NCBI RefSeq assembly: GCF_040253615.1
Contig: NZ_JBEJGY010000004.1
Location: 5,704,001-5,768,000, forward strand
Reading direction: 5' to 3'
Length of the DNA stretch: 64,000 nt
DNA from: Streptomyces sp. Edi4
GTDB taxonomy: Bacteria > Actinomycetota > Actinomycetes > Streptomycetales > Streptomycetaceae
Shown here: positions 1 to 8,597 of the stretch, piece by piece
Numbering within the stretch: the stretch's first letter is position 1
Layout: every line of letters begins with the position of its first letter
Made by a program: the position numbers and the translations under genes
The notes under the pieces: model-generated
The model's input: the letters and a program-made list of their open reading frames with translations, nothing else
Database searches by the model: none
Told to the model about the DNA's origin: nothing

Positions 1-1
1 G

Positions 2-655
2 ACCATCGACAACGACATCTCCGCCACCGACCGCACCTTCGGCTTCGACACCGCCGTGGGCGTGGCCACCGAGGCCATCGACCGCCTCAAGACCACCGCC
101 GAGTCCCACCAGCGCGTGATGGTCGTCGAGGTCATGGGCCGGCACGCGGGCTGGATCGCGCTGGAGTCCGGCATGGCCGGCGGCGCCCACGGCATCTGCC
201 TGCCGGAGCGGCCCTTCGAGGTGGACGACCTGGTCAAGATGGTCGAGGAGCGCTTCGCGCGCGGCAAGAAGTTCGCGGTCATCTGCGTCGCCGAGGGCGC
301 GCACCCCGCCGAGGGCTCGATGCCGTACGAGAAGGGCGCCATCGACCAGTACGGCCACGAGCGCTTCGCCGGCATCGGCAACCGCCTCGCCGTCGAGCTG
401 GAGCGGCGCCTGGGCAAGGAGGCCCGCCCGGTCATCCTCGGCCACGTCCAGCGCGGCGGCGTGCCCACCGCGTACGACCGCGTGCTCGCGACCCGGTTCG
501 GCTGGCACGCGGTGGAGGCCGTGCACAACGGCGCCTTCGGCAACATGACGGCGCTGCGGGGCACGGACATCGTGATGGCCCCGCTGGCCCACGCGGTGAC
601 CACGCTCAAGACGGTGCCGGACAATCGGATGTACGAGGCCGAGTCGGTCTTCTAG
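2..655 (+). CDS. pfkA: ATP-dependent 6-phosphofructokinase, C-terminal part (5' end outside window)
   Basis: Phosphorylates fructose 6-phosphate to fructose 1,6-bisphosphate in glycolysis (cytoplasm). The open frame runs in from the left edge, so only the last ~217 residues are present. It opens with TIDNDI, the PFK-A motif carrying the catalytic Asp, and continues with VEVMGRHAGWIAL, in which the R/H residues contact substrate. The sequence PVILGHVQRGG is the second conserved substrate-binding block, and the NRMYEAESVF tail is typical of actinobacterial PfkA. In S. coelicolor a pfkA copy (SCO5426) lies near ackA/pta at this position; this is from memory. The gene is followed by a short GC-rich stretch with possible hairpins and then a convergent HTH gene. 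Confidence 0.93.
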   Translation, partial: TIDNDISATDRTFGFDTAVGVATEAIDRLKTTAESHQRVMVVEVMGRHAGWIALESGMAGGAHGICLPERPFEVDDLVKMVEERFARGKKFAVICVAEGAHPAEGSMPYEKGAIDQYGHERFAGIGNRLAVELERRLGKEARPVILGHVQRGGVPTAYDRVLATRFGWHAVEAVHNGAFGNMTALRGTDIVMAPLAHAVTTLKTVPDNRMYEAESVF

Positions 656-732
656 GCCGTCGCGGGTCGCGGGTCGAGGTCGCCGGTCGCCCGGGCCCGG
701 CCGGGCTGCTCCCCGCACCCTTCTGAGGGCGC

Positions 733-1407
733 TCAGCCGTGCGCAAGCTCCCAGAAGCGGTCCACGATGCGGTCGAGGAAGTCCCGCCCCGCGTCACCCG
801 TGTCGGCCTGCGCGCTCCAGTTGAGCGTGGCGACCATGTGCGACTGGTACTCGCTGTGCAACTGGTCGAGCACCGTCTCCAGCTGCCGCTTGGACAGCGG
901 GAGCAGCTTCGCCGTCGGCTTGACGTAGGCCTGCCAGCGCGTGGTGACCGCGCCGCGCAGCAGCTCGGCGAGGTCCGCGTTCTGGCCGGTCGCCGTCACA
1001 TAGTCGCGCAGCGGCAGCCGCAGCAGGTCGGCGAGCGCCGCCGACTGCCGCTCGTTGCCGCGCCAGCGTCCCGCGTCCTCCATGCGCCGGTAGGCCCCGG
1101 CGTCGAGACCCACCCGGCGGGCCATGTCCTCCAGGGTGAGACCGCGCGCGAGCCGGTGTTCGCGCAGGGTCGACGCTGCCGCCATGAGATCGCCGGGGGA
1201 GCACCACAGGACCCCCGCGAGCGCCGTCAGCTCCCGCGCCTCGGGCGCCGCGAGCCCCCGCTCCCACGCCACCACGGTGTCCGGGGAGACCTGGAGGCCG
1301 TACTGGGCGCGCATGCCGTACGCGACGTGGCCGGGAGCCATGCCGAGCGCTTCTCGCAGTCGGCGGGCCGCAAGCGAGTTGAAGGGAGGGGTGGGGTGCA
1401 CGCGCAC
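733..1407 (-). CDS. Helix-turn-helix regulator with two tandem XRE-like HTH segments
   Basis: Probable cytoplasmic DNA-binding regulator of ~224 aa. Residues ~10-60 (RRLREALGMAPGHVAYGMRA ... VVAWERG) and ~75-110 (LREHRLARGLTLEDMARRVG ... RRMEDAG) each look like an XRE-type HTH. The C-terminal half has no recognised domain and ends with a Trp-rich helix. The frame stays open upstream, but the HTH homology begins just after GTG codons at 1407 and 1401, so one of these is the likely start. No Shine-Dalgarno sequence is visible, so the message may be leaderless. A 9-bp inverted repeat (1407-1415/1433-1441) lies immediately upstream and may be an autoregulatory site. The target is unknown. Confidence 0.75.
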   Translation of the reverse strand: MRVHPTPPFNSLAARRLREALGMAPGHVAYGMRAQYGLQVSPDTVVAWERGLAAPEARELTALAGVLWCSPGDLMAAASTLREHRLARGLTLEDMARRVGLDAGAYRRMEDAGRWRGNERQSAALADLLRLPLRDYVTATGQNADLAELLRGAVTTRWQAYVKPTAKLLPLSKRQLETVLDQLHSEYQSHMVATLNWSAQADTGDAGRDFLDRIVDRFWELAHG

Positions 1408-1441
1408 ACCGTAGGACGGTAAGTGACATCTGCCTACGGTG
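1407..1441. promoter_or_regulatory. Inverted repeat abutting the start of the HTH regulator gene
   Basis: CACCGTAGG at 1407-1415 is exactly mirrored by CCTACGGTG at 1433-1441, with a 17-bp spacer. It sits at the start codon of the leftward HTH gene, a usual place for an autoregulatory operator. Function is inferred from position and symmetry only. Confidence 0.4.
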
Positions 1442-1501
1442 TGTTCCACCAAAGAACGTGAATTGGAGGAAAGTACGGTTTTGGTGGCGTCCGGGTTACC
1501 T

Positions 1502-1540
1502 AAGGGTTGGGTAAGCGCTCGCTCGCCCACGCTAACCCTT
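1502..1540 (-). terminator. Possible terminator at the 3' end of the sugar importer operon
   Basis: AAGGGTT (1502-1508) pairs with AACCCTT (1534-1540), with further GC pairing inside, and overlaps the stop codon of the second permease gene. There is no clear U-tract, so this is a weak call. Confidence 0.35.
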
Positions 1541-2368
1541 CACCGCTCCGGCCGGCGCGAAACCTCCGCCGAGCCGCCGTGCGATCAGCACGTAGAGGAG
1601 CAGGACCGGCGTCGAGTACAGAATCGAGAACGCCGCGAGTTGGCCGTACGCCACCGAGCCGTAATTCCCGAAGAACGTGAAGATCGTGACCGAGGCCGGC
1701 AGCTGGTCGGGGGAGAGCAGCAGCATGAAGGGGACGAAGAAGTTTCCCCACAGCATGATGAAGGTGTAGACCGTCACGACGCCCACGCCGGGACCCATCA
1801 GCGGCAGCACCACCCGCACCAGGGTCTGGAGCATCGAGGCGCCGTCGGTCCAGGCGGCCTCCTCAAGGGCGCGGGGCACGGAGTCCATGAAGTTCTTCAT
1901 CAGCCAGATGGCGAAAGGGAGTTGGGCGGTGGCGAGGAACAGGGCCGTGCCGTACACCGTGTCGATGAGGTCGACGCGCACGAAGAGCGCGTACACCGGG
2001 ACCATCACCGCCGTGATCGGCAGACATGTCGTGAACAGGATGGTCAGCAGGTAGGGGCGGGTCACGCGTGAGCGTTGGCGCGAGAGCGGGTACGCCGCGA
2101 GCGCCGCGCACACCACCGTCAGGAGCGTCGAACTCCCGCACAGCACCAGGCTGTTGAGCATGGGCGTCCAGGTGATGTCGGGGGTCAGGACGGCCGAGAA
2201 GTTGTCGGCGCTCACCGAGCGGGGGACCCGCACCCGCAGATCGGCCCCGGGATCCAGGGACGCCAGCAGCAGCCACAGGAGCGGCACCGCGAACGCGGCC
2301 GCCACCGCGAGCAGCGCCATGTCCGCGGCGAGCCGCCGCCGCACCCGGCGCGCCCGGCCCGCCCTCAC
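1532..2368 (-). CDS. Carbohydrate ABC transporter permease, MalG type
   Basis: Inner-membrane permease of a sugar importer (278 aa, normal for the family). Six membrane helices are readable, starting with MALLAVAAAFAVPLLWLLLA. The EAA loop that docks the ATPase is near residue 170 (RALEEAAWTDGAS ... VLPLMGPG). The start is taken as GTG 2368 because it overlaps the upstream permease stop in a GTGA junction and is in frame; an ATG at 2320 would cut into the N-terminus. It is the third gene of the operon binding protein-MalF-MalG. No ATPase gene is adjacent, so a shared MsiK-like ATPase probably energises it. The substrate cannot be read from sequence. Confidence 0.88.
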   Translation of the reverse strand: MRAGRARRVRRRLAADMALLAVAAAFAVPLLWLLLASLDPGADLRVRVPRSVSADNFSAVLTPDITWTPMLNSLVLCGSSTLLTVVCAALAAYPLSRQRSRVTRPYLLTILFTTCLPITAVMVPVYALFVRVDLIDTVYGTALFLATAQLPFAIWLMKNFMDSVPRALEEAAWTDGASMLQTLVRVVLPLMGPGVGVVTVYTFIMLWGNFFVPFMLLLSPDQLPASVTIFTFFGNYGSVAYGQLAAFSILYSTPVLLLYVLIARRLGGGFAPAGAVKG

Positions 2369-3261
2369 ACCTCCACCTTGAGCAGTCGCAGATACACCGC
2401 CGAGAACAGCGCGCCGACCAGAAGCAGCAGCAGCGCGACCGCCGTGCCGTACCCGATCAGGCTCTTCAAGAACGCCTGGTCGTACATGAAGACCGGAAGC
2501 GTCTGGCTGCGGTCGCCCGGGCCGCCCCGGGTCATCGCCCAGATCAGCCCGAAGACGGACAGCGTCTGGAGGGTGTTGAGCATCAGGGTGGTGGCGATGG
2601 AGCGGCGGATCATGGGCAGCGTGATGTGCCAGAACCGGCGCGCGCCGCCCGCCCCGTCGACCTCCGCGGCCTCCTCGACGTCCCTGGGGACCCCGGCGAG
2701 CGCGGCTGAGTAGATCAGCATCGAGAACGCGGTGCCGCGCCACACGTTGGCGAACGACACCGCGAGGACGGGCAGCGTGAACAGCCAGTTCTGGGTGGGC
2801 AGATGGAGCCAGGCCAGGATCGCGTTCAGGGTGCCGTCGCGGCGGAAGAAGGCGTACAGGAGGAAGGCCGCCACGATCTCCGGCAGCACCCACGCCGTGA
2901 TGACCAGCGCCCCCGTCACGGTCCGCACCGGGCGCGATGCGCGGCGCATGAGGGCGGCCAGCGCGAGTCCGAGCGTGTTCTGCCCGGCCGGCGCGGACAG
3001 CACCGTGAAGACGATGGTGAGCCACACCGCGTTGCGAAAGGCCGGGTCGGCCAGGGCGCGCCGGAAGTTGGCGAAGCCGACGAAGTCGACCGCCGACGAG
3101 CCGGTCAGGCGCATGTCCGTGAACGCGATGAAGGCGCAGTAGCCGATCGGCCCGGCGAGGAAGAGCAGCAGGAGCAGGGTGGCGGGGGCGATCGGGAGCC
3201 AGCGCGCCGCGCCGGCCGCGCGCCGCCCGCCGCGCCCCGCCCGCGTGGCCGGGGTGCTCAC
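2365..3261 (-). CDS. Carbohydrate ABC transporter permease, MalF type
   Basis: Membrane permease (298 aa) pairing with the downstream MalG-type subunit. After an Arg/Ala-rich cytoplasmic N-terminus it has a hydrophobic helix (LPIAPATLLLLLFLAGPIGY) and further helices. The EAA motif is RDVEEAAEVDGAGGARRFWHITLPM. The start is GTG 3261, which overlaps the stop of the binding-protein gene by GTGA. The gene overlaps the next permease gene in the same way, so the three genes are translationally coupled. An upstream extension of the frame is only an antisense artefact of the binding-protein gene. Confidence 0.9.
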   Translation of the reverse strand: MSTPATRAGRGGRRAAGAARWLPIAPATLLLLLFLAGPIGYCAFIAFTDMRLTGSSAVDFVGFANFRRALADPAFRNAVWLTIVFTVLSAPAGQNTLGLALAALMRRASRPVRTVTGALVITAWVLPEIVAAFLLYAFFRRDGTLNAILAWLHLPTQNWLFTLPVLAVSFANVWRGTAFSMLIYSAALAGVPRDVEEAAEVDGAGGARRFWHITLPMIRRSIATTLMLNTLQTLSVFGLIWAMTRGGPGDRSQTLPVFMYDQAFLKSLIGYGTAVALLLLLVGALFSAVYLRLLKVEV

Positions 3262-4649
3262 GGCGTGACCGACCCGAGCTGGTCGTCGTACGTCTTGGCC
3301 GCCGAGGCGGCGGACCGGCCGGTCGTCACGGCCTCCATCGCCTCGCCGATGGCCGAGGACACCTGCGGGTACGCCGCGAGGGCGGGCCGGTAGTGGGTGA
3401 AGGGGACCAGGGCGGTGAAGAAGGCGATGCCCGGCATGGAGCGCAGATACGCCGGGTCGGCGGCCACGTCCCGGCGCACCGCGATCTGGGCGTCCACCAC
3501 GTCCCACTTCACCGCGTTGTCCTTGGTCTGGAGCGTCTTGACGAAGTCGAAGGCGAGGGCGGGGTTGGCCGCCTTCGCGGGGATCGCCCACGTCCAGCCG
3601 CCCGACAGCGAGACCTTGCCCGGCGCCTGACCGTACTGGGTCGGCATCGCGGCCTGCCCGAGCGTCGCCGACCAGGCGGGCCACTCCTTGGGCCCCTCGG
3701 CGATCCAGTTCTGGCCGAGCCATGACCCGTCGAGGGCGATCGCCAGCTTGCCGTTCGGCATCCAGTCGGTGGCCAGGCGCGTACCCACATTGGGGTCGAG
3801 GGCGTCGGAGGGATCGGGCCCCAGTTTCTCCTCGTACACGGTCCTGACGAAGTCCAGAGCGTCCTTGAACCCCCGCGATCCCGTCACCCACTTCTTGGCG
3901 GCCGGGTCGTACAGCGGATTCGGCCCGGTGCCGTACAGCAGCATCTCCAGGCCCTGCATGGCGGCCGCCTCACCGGCCGCCTTGCCCGTGTAGACATTGA
4001 GCGGGATGACGCCGGGCACCTTGGCCCGCACGGCGCGGGCCGCGTCCAGGATCTCCGCCCAGCTCCTGGGCTGCCAGTCGGCGGGCAGCCCTGCCTTCGC
4101 GAAGATCTGTCTGTTGAACCACAGGCCCCGGGTGTCGGTGCCGTCCGGCACGCCGTACGTCCGGCCGTCCTCGGCCTTCGCCGCCGCCTTCGCGGTCTCG
4201 GCGAACTGGCCCCACTGGTCCCACTGGGACAGATAGTCGTCCAGTGGGCGCAGATAGCCCGCGCCGATGTCGGCGCTGACGCGGAACGTGTCCTCGTACA
4301 CCAGGTCGGGAGCGGTCTTGGGGGAGCGCATCATCTGCTGGACCTTGGCCGCGTAGTCGTTCTCGGCGGCCTGGATCGGCACCAGCTCGGCCTTCTTGCC
4401 GGGGTGGGCCCGCTCGAACTGCTTCTTGACGTCCGCAAGGAACGCGTCCTTGAAGCGGATCTTGTTGTCGGTGGAGCGGTTGTAGGCGATCGTGACGGTG
4501 TCGGCGTCGTGGGCGGGGCCGCCGCCGCATGCGGTGAGCGCGCCGGTGGTGAGAAGGGCCGCGAGGAGCAGGCGGAGCGGGCGTCCGTGTCCCGTCGAGC
4601 GGGGCCGGGGCGGCGGGGCGGTGAGGGCTGCGGGGGCGGTGGGGCGCAC
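3258..4649 (-). CDS. Sugar ABC transporter substrate-binding lipoprotein
   Basis: Extracellular solute-binding protein (family 1, ~463 aa) that delivers substrate to the two following permeases. The N-terminus shows a basic stretch, a hydrophobic segment LRLLLAALLTTGALTAC and a lipobox cysteine followed by GGG, so it is a membrane-anchored lipoprotein. The start is GTG 4649 because GAGGAGG lies about 9 nt upstream; the longer open frame would precede this ribosome site. Family-like segments include YAAKVQQMM, DLVYED and the GGWTWAIPAKAANPALAFDF region near the C-terminus. The neighbouring CitA/CitB-type two-component genes are upstream in the same orientation, about 120 bp away. Confidence 0.9.
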   Translation of the reverse strand: MRPTAPAALTAPPPRPRSTGHGRPLRLLLAALLTTGALTACGGGPAHDADTVTIAYNRSTDNKIRFKDAFLADVKKQFERAHPGKKAELVPIQAAENDYAAKVQQMMRSPKTAPDLVYEDTFRVSADIGAGYLRPLDDYLSQWDQWGQFAETAKAAAKAEDGRTYGVPDGTDTRGLWFNRQIFAKAGLPADWQPRSWAEILDAARAVRAKVPGVIPLNVYTGKAAGEAAAMQGLEMLLYGTGPNPLYDPAAKKWVTGSRGFKDALDFVRTVYEEKLGPDPSDALDPNVGTRLATDWMPNGKLAIALDGSWLGQNWIAEGPKEWPAWSATLGQAAMPTQYGQAPGKVSLSGGWTWAIPAKAANPALAFDFVKTLQTKDNAVKWDVVDAQIAVRRDVAADPAYLRSMPGIAFFTALVPFTHYRPALAAYPQVSSAIGEAMEAVTTGRSAASAAKTYDDQLGSVTP

Positions 4650-4768
4650 GGGCACGACCTCCTCGGGCCGGGCGTGCGGCCGACGTGGCGGCCGCACATG
4701 GCTGCCCGGTGAACGTAAGGGCGCCCCGCGCCGGGGTCAACCCCGCCCCGCGTCCCCTCCCGTCCGCC

Positions 4769-5455
4769 TCAACTGCCCTGGCCGCGCGATGAGTTGATCC
4801 ACCGGTACTGGAGTTCCGGGCGCCCGATCTGCCCGTACTGCGGGGTGCGCTCGGCCCGGCCCGAGGTGACCAGGTGCTCCAGATAGCGGCGCGCGGTGAT
4901 CCGCGAGATGCCGACCGCCACGCCCGCCTCCGTCGCCGTCACCCCCTGGGGCGCCGCACGCAGCGTGCGCGTGACGGCCTGGAGCGTGGGCGCGCTGAGC
5001 CCCTTGGGCAGCGCCGAGGGCTGCGGGGCGCGCAGCGCGGCGAGCGCCCGGTCCACCTCCTCCTGCCCGCTCGCCTCCCCGGCCGTGGCCCGGAACTCGG
5101 CGTACCGCACGAGCCGGTCGCGCAGCGTGGGGAAGGTGAACGGCTTCAGTACGTACTGCACGACCCCGAGCGAGACGCCCTCGCGCACCATCGTCAGGTC
5201 CCGGGCAGAGGTGACCGCGACGACGTCCGCGCCGTGCCCGGCCGCGCGCAGCGACCGCACGAGCTGGAGCCCGTGTCCGTCGGGCAGATACAGGTCGAGC
5301 AGGAGCAGATCCACCTCGGTGCGTTCCAGGGCCCGCAGCGCTTCGGCCCGCGAGTGGGCGAGGGCCACGGCCGTGAAACCGGGCACCCGGCCGACATAGA
5401 GCCGGTGCGCCTCGGCGGCGACGGGATCGTCCTCGACGACCAGCACCCTGATCAT
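4769..5455 (-). CDS. Response regulator, CitB/DcuR family
   Basis: DNA-binding partner of the adjacent sensor kinase (228 aa). The receiver domain (~1-120) has the acidic pair at residues 9-10, the phospho-acceptor Asp54 in LLLLDLYLPDG, a conserved T/S near AVTSARD and Lys in VLKPF. The C-terminal ~60 residues carry a winged-helix-like HTH (GVTATEAGVAVGISRITARRY) typical of CitB/DpiA/DcuR regulators. It overlaps the kinase gene by 4 bp (ATGA). Family members respond to extracellular di- or tricarboxylates, and the divergent dctA gene is the obvious target; the ABC importer downstream is a second possibility. Confidence 0.92.
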   Translation of the reverse strand: MIRVLVVEDDPVAAEAHRLYVGRVPGFTAVALAHSRAEALRALERTEVDLLLLDLYLPDGHGLQLVRSLRAAGHGADVVAVTSARDLTMVREGVSLGVVQYVLKPFTFPTLRDRLVRYAEFRATAGEASGQEEVDRALAALRAPQPSALPKGLSAPTLQAVTRTLRAAPQGVTATEAGVAVGISRITARRYLEHLVTSGRAERTPQYGQIGRPELQYRWINSSRGQGS

Positions 5456-7059
5456 GCGGGCACCTCCTGTTCCAGCCGTTTCAGAGGCAGTCGTACGGTG
5501 AACTCGGCGCCGCCGTAAGGGCTCTGCTCCACGGCGATGGTGCCCCCGTGCCGCGCGGCGGTGAGCCGGACCAGCGCGAGGCCGATGCCGCGCCCCGGGC
5601 TCTTGGTCGACCAGCCCCGCTCGAACACGGCCTCGGCGGCCCCTGCGTCGATGCCGGGTCCGCTGTCCGCGACCCGCACCAGGAGGTGGCCGTCCTCGGT
5701 GGCCAGCGTGACGGCGACCTCGGCGGCCGCGCTGCCCTGCGCCGCCTCCACCGCGTTGTCCAGGAGGTTGCCGAGGACGGTGACCAGATCGCGGGCGGGC
5801 AGGGTCGCCGGCAGCAGGCCGTCACCGATCGCGCTGCCCTTGGTCAGGACCAGCTCCACGCCGTGCTCGTTGGCCTGCGCCGCCTTGCCGAGCAGCAGCG
5901 CGGCGAGCACCGGCTCGCCGACCGCCGTGACCACCTGGTCGGTGAGCGCCTGGGCAAGCTCCAGCTCGGCTGTCGCGAACTCCACGGCCTCCTCGACCCG
6001 GCCCAGCTCGATGAGCGAGACCACGGTGTGCAGCCGGTTCGCGGCTTCGTGCGCCTGCGCCCGCAGGGCCTGGGTGAAGCCGCGCTCGGAGTCCAACTCG
6101 CCGGACAGCGCCTGGAGTTCGGTGTGATCGCGCAGCGTCACCACGGTGCCTCGGCGGCCGCCGGACGAGACCGGGCGGCTGTTGAGGACCACGATCCGGT
6201 CGGCCGTCATGTGCACCTCGTCCACCCTGGGCTCCGCGGCGAGCAGCGCGCCGGTGAGCGGGGCGGGCAGGCCGAGGCCGGTCACGGTGCGGCCCACGGC
6301 GTCCTCGCCGAGTCCGAGCAGCGCCCGTCCGCCGTCGTTGATCAGCGCGATCCGGCGCTGTCCGTCGAGCATGAGCAGGCCCTCGCGCACGGCGTGCAGG
6401 GTGGCCTGGTGGTAGTCGTGCATGCGGCTCAGCTCGGCGGCGTTCATGCCGTGGGTGTGCCGGCGCAGCCGCGCGTTGATCACGTAGGTGCCGAGTCCGC
6501 CGAGCGCGAGCGCGCCGCCCGCCATCGCGGCGAGTGCGGCCAGCTGCTTGTGCACCTGCTCGGTGATCCGGTCGATGGTGATGCCCGCGCTGACCAGCGC
6601 CGTGATCCGGCCATGATCATGAGGGTCGCGCACCGGCGCCACGACCCGTACGGAGGGGCCGAGCACCCCCATGTGCGTCTCCGTGAACGTCCGCCCGCGC
6701 AGCGCGGGGCCGATGTCGCCGAGGTAGGTCCTGCCGATCTCACCCGGCACGGGATGCGTCCAGCGGGTGCCGTCCGGCGCCATGACCACGACGAAGTCGA
6801 CGCCGGTGGTGGTGCGCAGGGTCTCCGCGTACGGCTGGAGGGCGGCCGTGGGGTCCTCGGTGCGGGCCGCGGCGATCACGGCCGGCGACGCGGCGACGGA
6901 GGTCGCGGTCGCAATCGCCTGGCGCCGCGCGGTCTCCTCGGCCTGGCGCCGGTCGGCGACGTAGGAGAAGAGCGCGCAGCCCGCCACGATCGCGGCGACC
7001 AGGACCACCTGCATGGCGAAGAGCTGGCCGGCGAGGGAGCGGGGTCTTGGCAGACGCAT
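5452..7059 (-). CDS. Sensor histidine kinase, CitA/DcuS family
   Basis: Membrane sensor (535 aa). TM1 lies at about residues 14-36 (FAMQVVLVAAIVAGCALFSY). A periplasmic-type PAS/Cache domain (~37-170) contains DFVVVMAPDGTRWTHP and GEIGRTYLGDI, family-typical for carboxylate sensing. TM2 is at ~172-195, followed by a cytoplasmic PAS domain. The phospho-accepting His337 is in RAQAHEAANRLHT, the Spo0B-like form seen in CitA/DcuS. A HATPase domain follows, with DNAVEAA (N box), DSGPGID (G1) and GRGIGLALV (G2). It is transcribed divergently from dctA with a 146-bp gap, which suggests direct control of dicarboxylate uptake. Confidence 0.93.
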   Translation of the reverse strand: MRLPRPRSLAGQLFAMQVVLVAAIVAGCALFSYVADRRQAEETARRQAIATATSVAASPAVIAAARTEDPTAALQPYAETLRTTTGVDFVVVMAPDGTRWTHPVPGEIGRTYLGDIGPALRGRTFTETHMGVLGPSVRVVAPVRDPHDHGRITALVSAGITIDRITEQVHKQLAALAAMAGGALALGGLGTYVINARLRRHTHGMNAAELSRMHDYHQATLHAVREGLLMLDGQRRIALINDGGRALLGLGEDAVGRTVTGLGLPAPLTGALLAAEPRVDEVHMTADRIVVLNSRPVSSGGRRGTVVTLRDHTELQALSGELDSERGFTQALRAQAHEAANRLHTVVSLIELGRVEEAVEFATAELELAQALTDQVVTAVGEPVLAALLLGKAAQANEHGVELVLTKGSAIGDGLLPATLPARDLVTVLGNLLDNAVEAAQGSAAAEVAVTLATEDGHLLVRVADSGPGIDAGAAEAVFERGWSTKSPGRGIGLALVRLTAARHGGTIAVEQSPYGGAEFTVRLPLKRLEQEVPA

Positions 7060-7205
7060 CCGGCAAGTGTGCTGGCTGGATCCGTATGAACGAAATGCAC
7101 GTAACGGTGACCGGCGTCACAGCGTGCTGGATAGTCGCGGGGATCGCTGAATCGGCCATCGGGACCTGGCCGCGAGGCGCAGCCGCCGCTATCTAGGAGG
7201 ACCCC

Positions 7206-8597
7206 GTGGCAGAGCCAGCCGCCACCGCCCGCCGGGAACGCCCGCAAAACCGAAAGGACCAGGCGGGGAGCCGCACCCACTACCTCTACCTGGCCGTCAT
7301 CGGCGCCGTGGTGCTCGGCATCGTCGTGGGCTTCGCGGCGCCGGGGGTCGCCGTCCAGCTGAAGCCGATCGGCACCGGGTTCGTGAACCTGATCAAGATG
7401 ATGATCTCGCCCGTCATCTTCTGCACGATCGTCCTCGGCGTCGGCTCGGTGCGCAAAGCCGCCAAGGTCGGGGCCGTGGGCGGGCTCGCGCTCGGCTACT
7501 TCCTCCTCATGTCCACGGTGGCGCTCGCCATCGGCCTCCTGGTCGGCAACGTCCTTGAGCCCGGCAGCGGTCTGCACCTGACCGAGGCCGCCCGGCACGC
7601 GGGTGCCAAGCAGGCCGCGGGCGCGAGCGAGTCCACGGCGGACTTCCTGCTCGGGATCATCCCCAAGACCATGGTCTCCGCCTTCACCGAGGGCCAGGTC
7701 CTGCAAACCCTCCTCATCGCCCTGCTCGCCGGCTTCGCCCTCCAGGCGCTCGGGTCGGCGGGAGCGCCGGTGCTGCGCGGCGTCGAACACATCCAGCGAC
7801 TCGTGTTCCGCATGCTGGCGATGGTGATGTGGGCGGCGCCGGTCGGCGCGTTCGGCGCGATCGCGGGGGTGGTCGGCGAGACCGGCGTGGACGCCCTGAA
7901 GGCGCTGGCCGTCATCATGATCGGCTTCTACATCACCTGCGCGCTGTTCGTGTTCGTGGTGCTCGGCGCGATCCTGCGTCTGGTGACCGGCGTGAACATC
8001 TTCAGCCTCCTGAAGTACCTGGCCAGGGAGTTCCTGCTGATCCTGTCCACGTCCTCGTCGGAGTCGGCGCTGCCGCGGCTGATCGCGAAGATGGAGCACC
8101 TGGGGGTGAGCCGTTCGGTGGCCGGCATCACGGTGCCGACGGGGTACTCGTTCAACCTGGACGGCACCGCGATCTACCTGACGATGTCCTCACTGTTCAT
8201 CGCCAACGCGCTCGGCAAGCCGCTGAGCGCGGGCGAGCAGATCTCGCTGCTCCTCTTCATGATCATCGCGTCGAAGGGCGCGGCCGGGGTGACGGGTGCG
8301 GGCCTGGCCACGCTGGCGGGTGGCCTCCAGTCGCACCGGCCCGAACTGGTCGACGGCGTCGGCCTGATCGTCGGCATCGACCGCTTCATGAGCGAGGCGC
8401 GCGCGCTGACCAACTTCGCGGGCAACGCGGTGGCCTGTGTGCTGGTCGGGACCTGGACGAAGGAGATCGACAAGGCCCGGGTGGCGGAGGTCCTGGCGGG
8501 CCGGCTCCCGTTCGACGAACGGATGATGGCGGTCGGGGAGCCGGAGGTGCCCGAGCCGCGCGAGGAGGCGAAGACGCCCGCGCCGGCGACTACTTGA
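7206..8597 (+). CDS. dctA: C4-dicarboxylate:cation symporter DctA
   Basis: Imports succinate, fumarate and malate with cations (DAACS/glutamate-transporter fold, 463 aa). The diagnostic serine-rich hairpin TSSSESALPRL is near residue 280. The substrate/ion motif TGYSFNLDGTAIYLT follows, and GIDRFMSEARALTNFAGN is conserved in DctA. About eight membrane helices plus hairpins are readable. The start is GTG 7206, with AGGAGG ending 5 nt upstream. Its placement divergent from the CitA/DcuS-type kinase is the classic arrangement for carboxylate-inducible uptake. The C-terminal tail is Pro/Glu/Ala-rich. The 3' end overlaps the convergent membrane-protein gene by 8 bp. Confidence 0.95.
   Translation: MAEPAATARRERPQNRKDQAGSRTHYLYLAVIGAVVLGIVVGFAAPGVAVQLKPIGTGFVNLIKMMISPVIFCTIVLGVGSVRKAAKVGAVGGLALGYFLLMSTVALAIGLLVGNVLEPGSGLHLTEAARHAGAKQAAGASESTADFLLGIIPKTMVSAFTEGQVLQTLLIALLAGFALQALGSAGAPVLRGVEHIQRLVFRMLAMVMWAAPVGAFGAIAGVVGETGVDALKALAVIMIGFYITCALFVFVVLGAILRLVTGVNIFSLLKYLAREFLLILSTSSSESALPRLIAKMEHLGVSRSVAGITVPTGYSFNLDGTAIYLTMSSLFIANALGKPLSAGEQISLLLFMIIASKGAAGVTGAGLATLAGGLQSHRPELVDGVGLIVGIDRFMSEARALTNFAGNAVACVLVGTWTKEIDKARVAEVLAGRLPFDERMMAVGEPEVPEPREEAKTPAPATT

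Noticed and set aside
2365..3891. Longer version of the MalF-type permease (508 codons)
   Set aside because: The upstream half is antisense-frame reading of the binding-protein gene; the GTGA overlap at 3258-3261 marks the true start.
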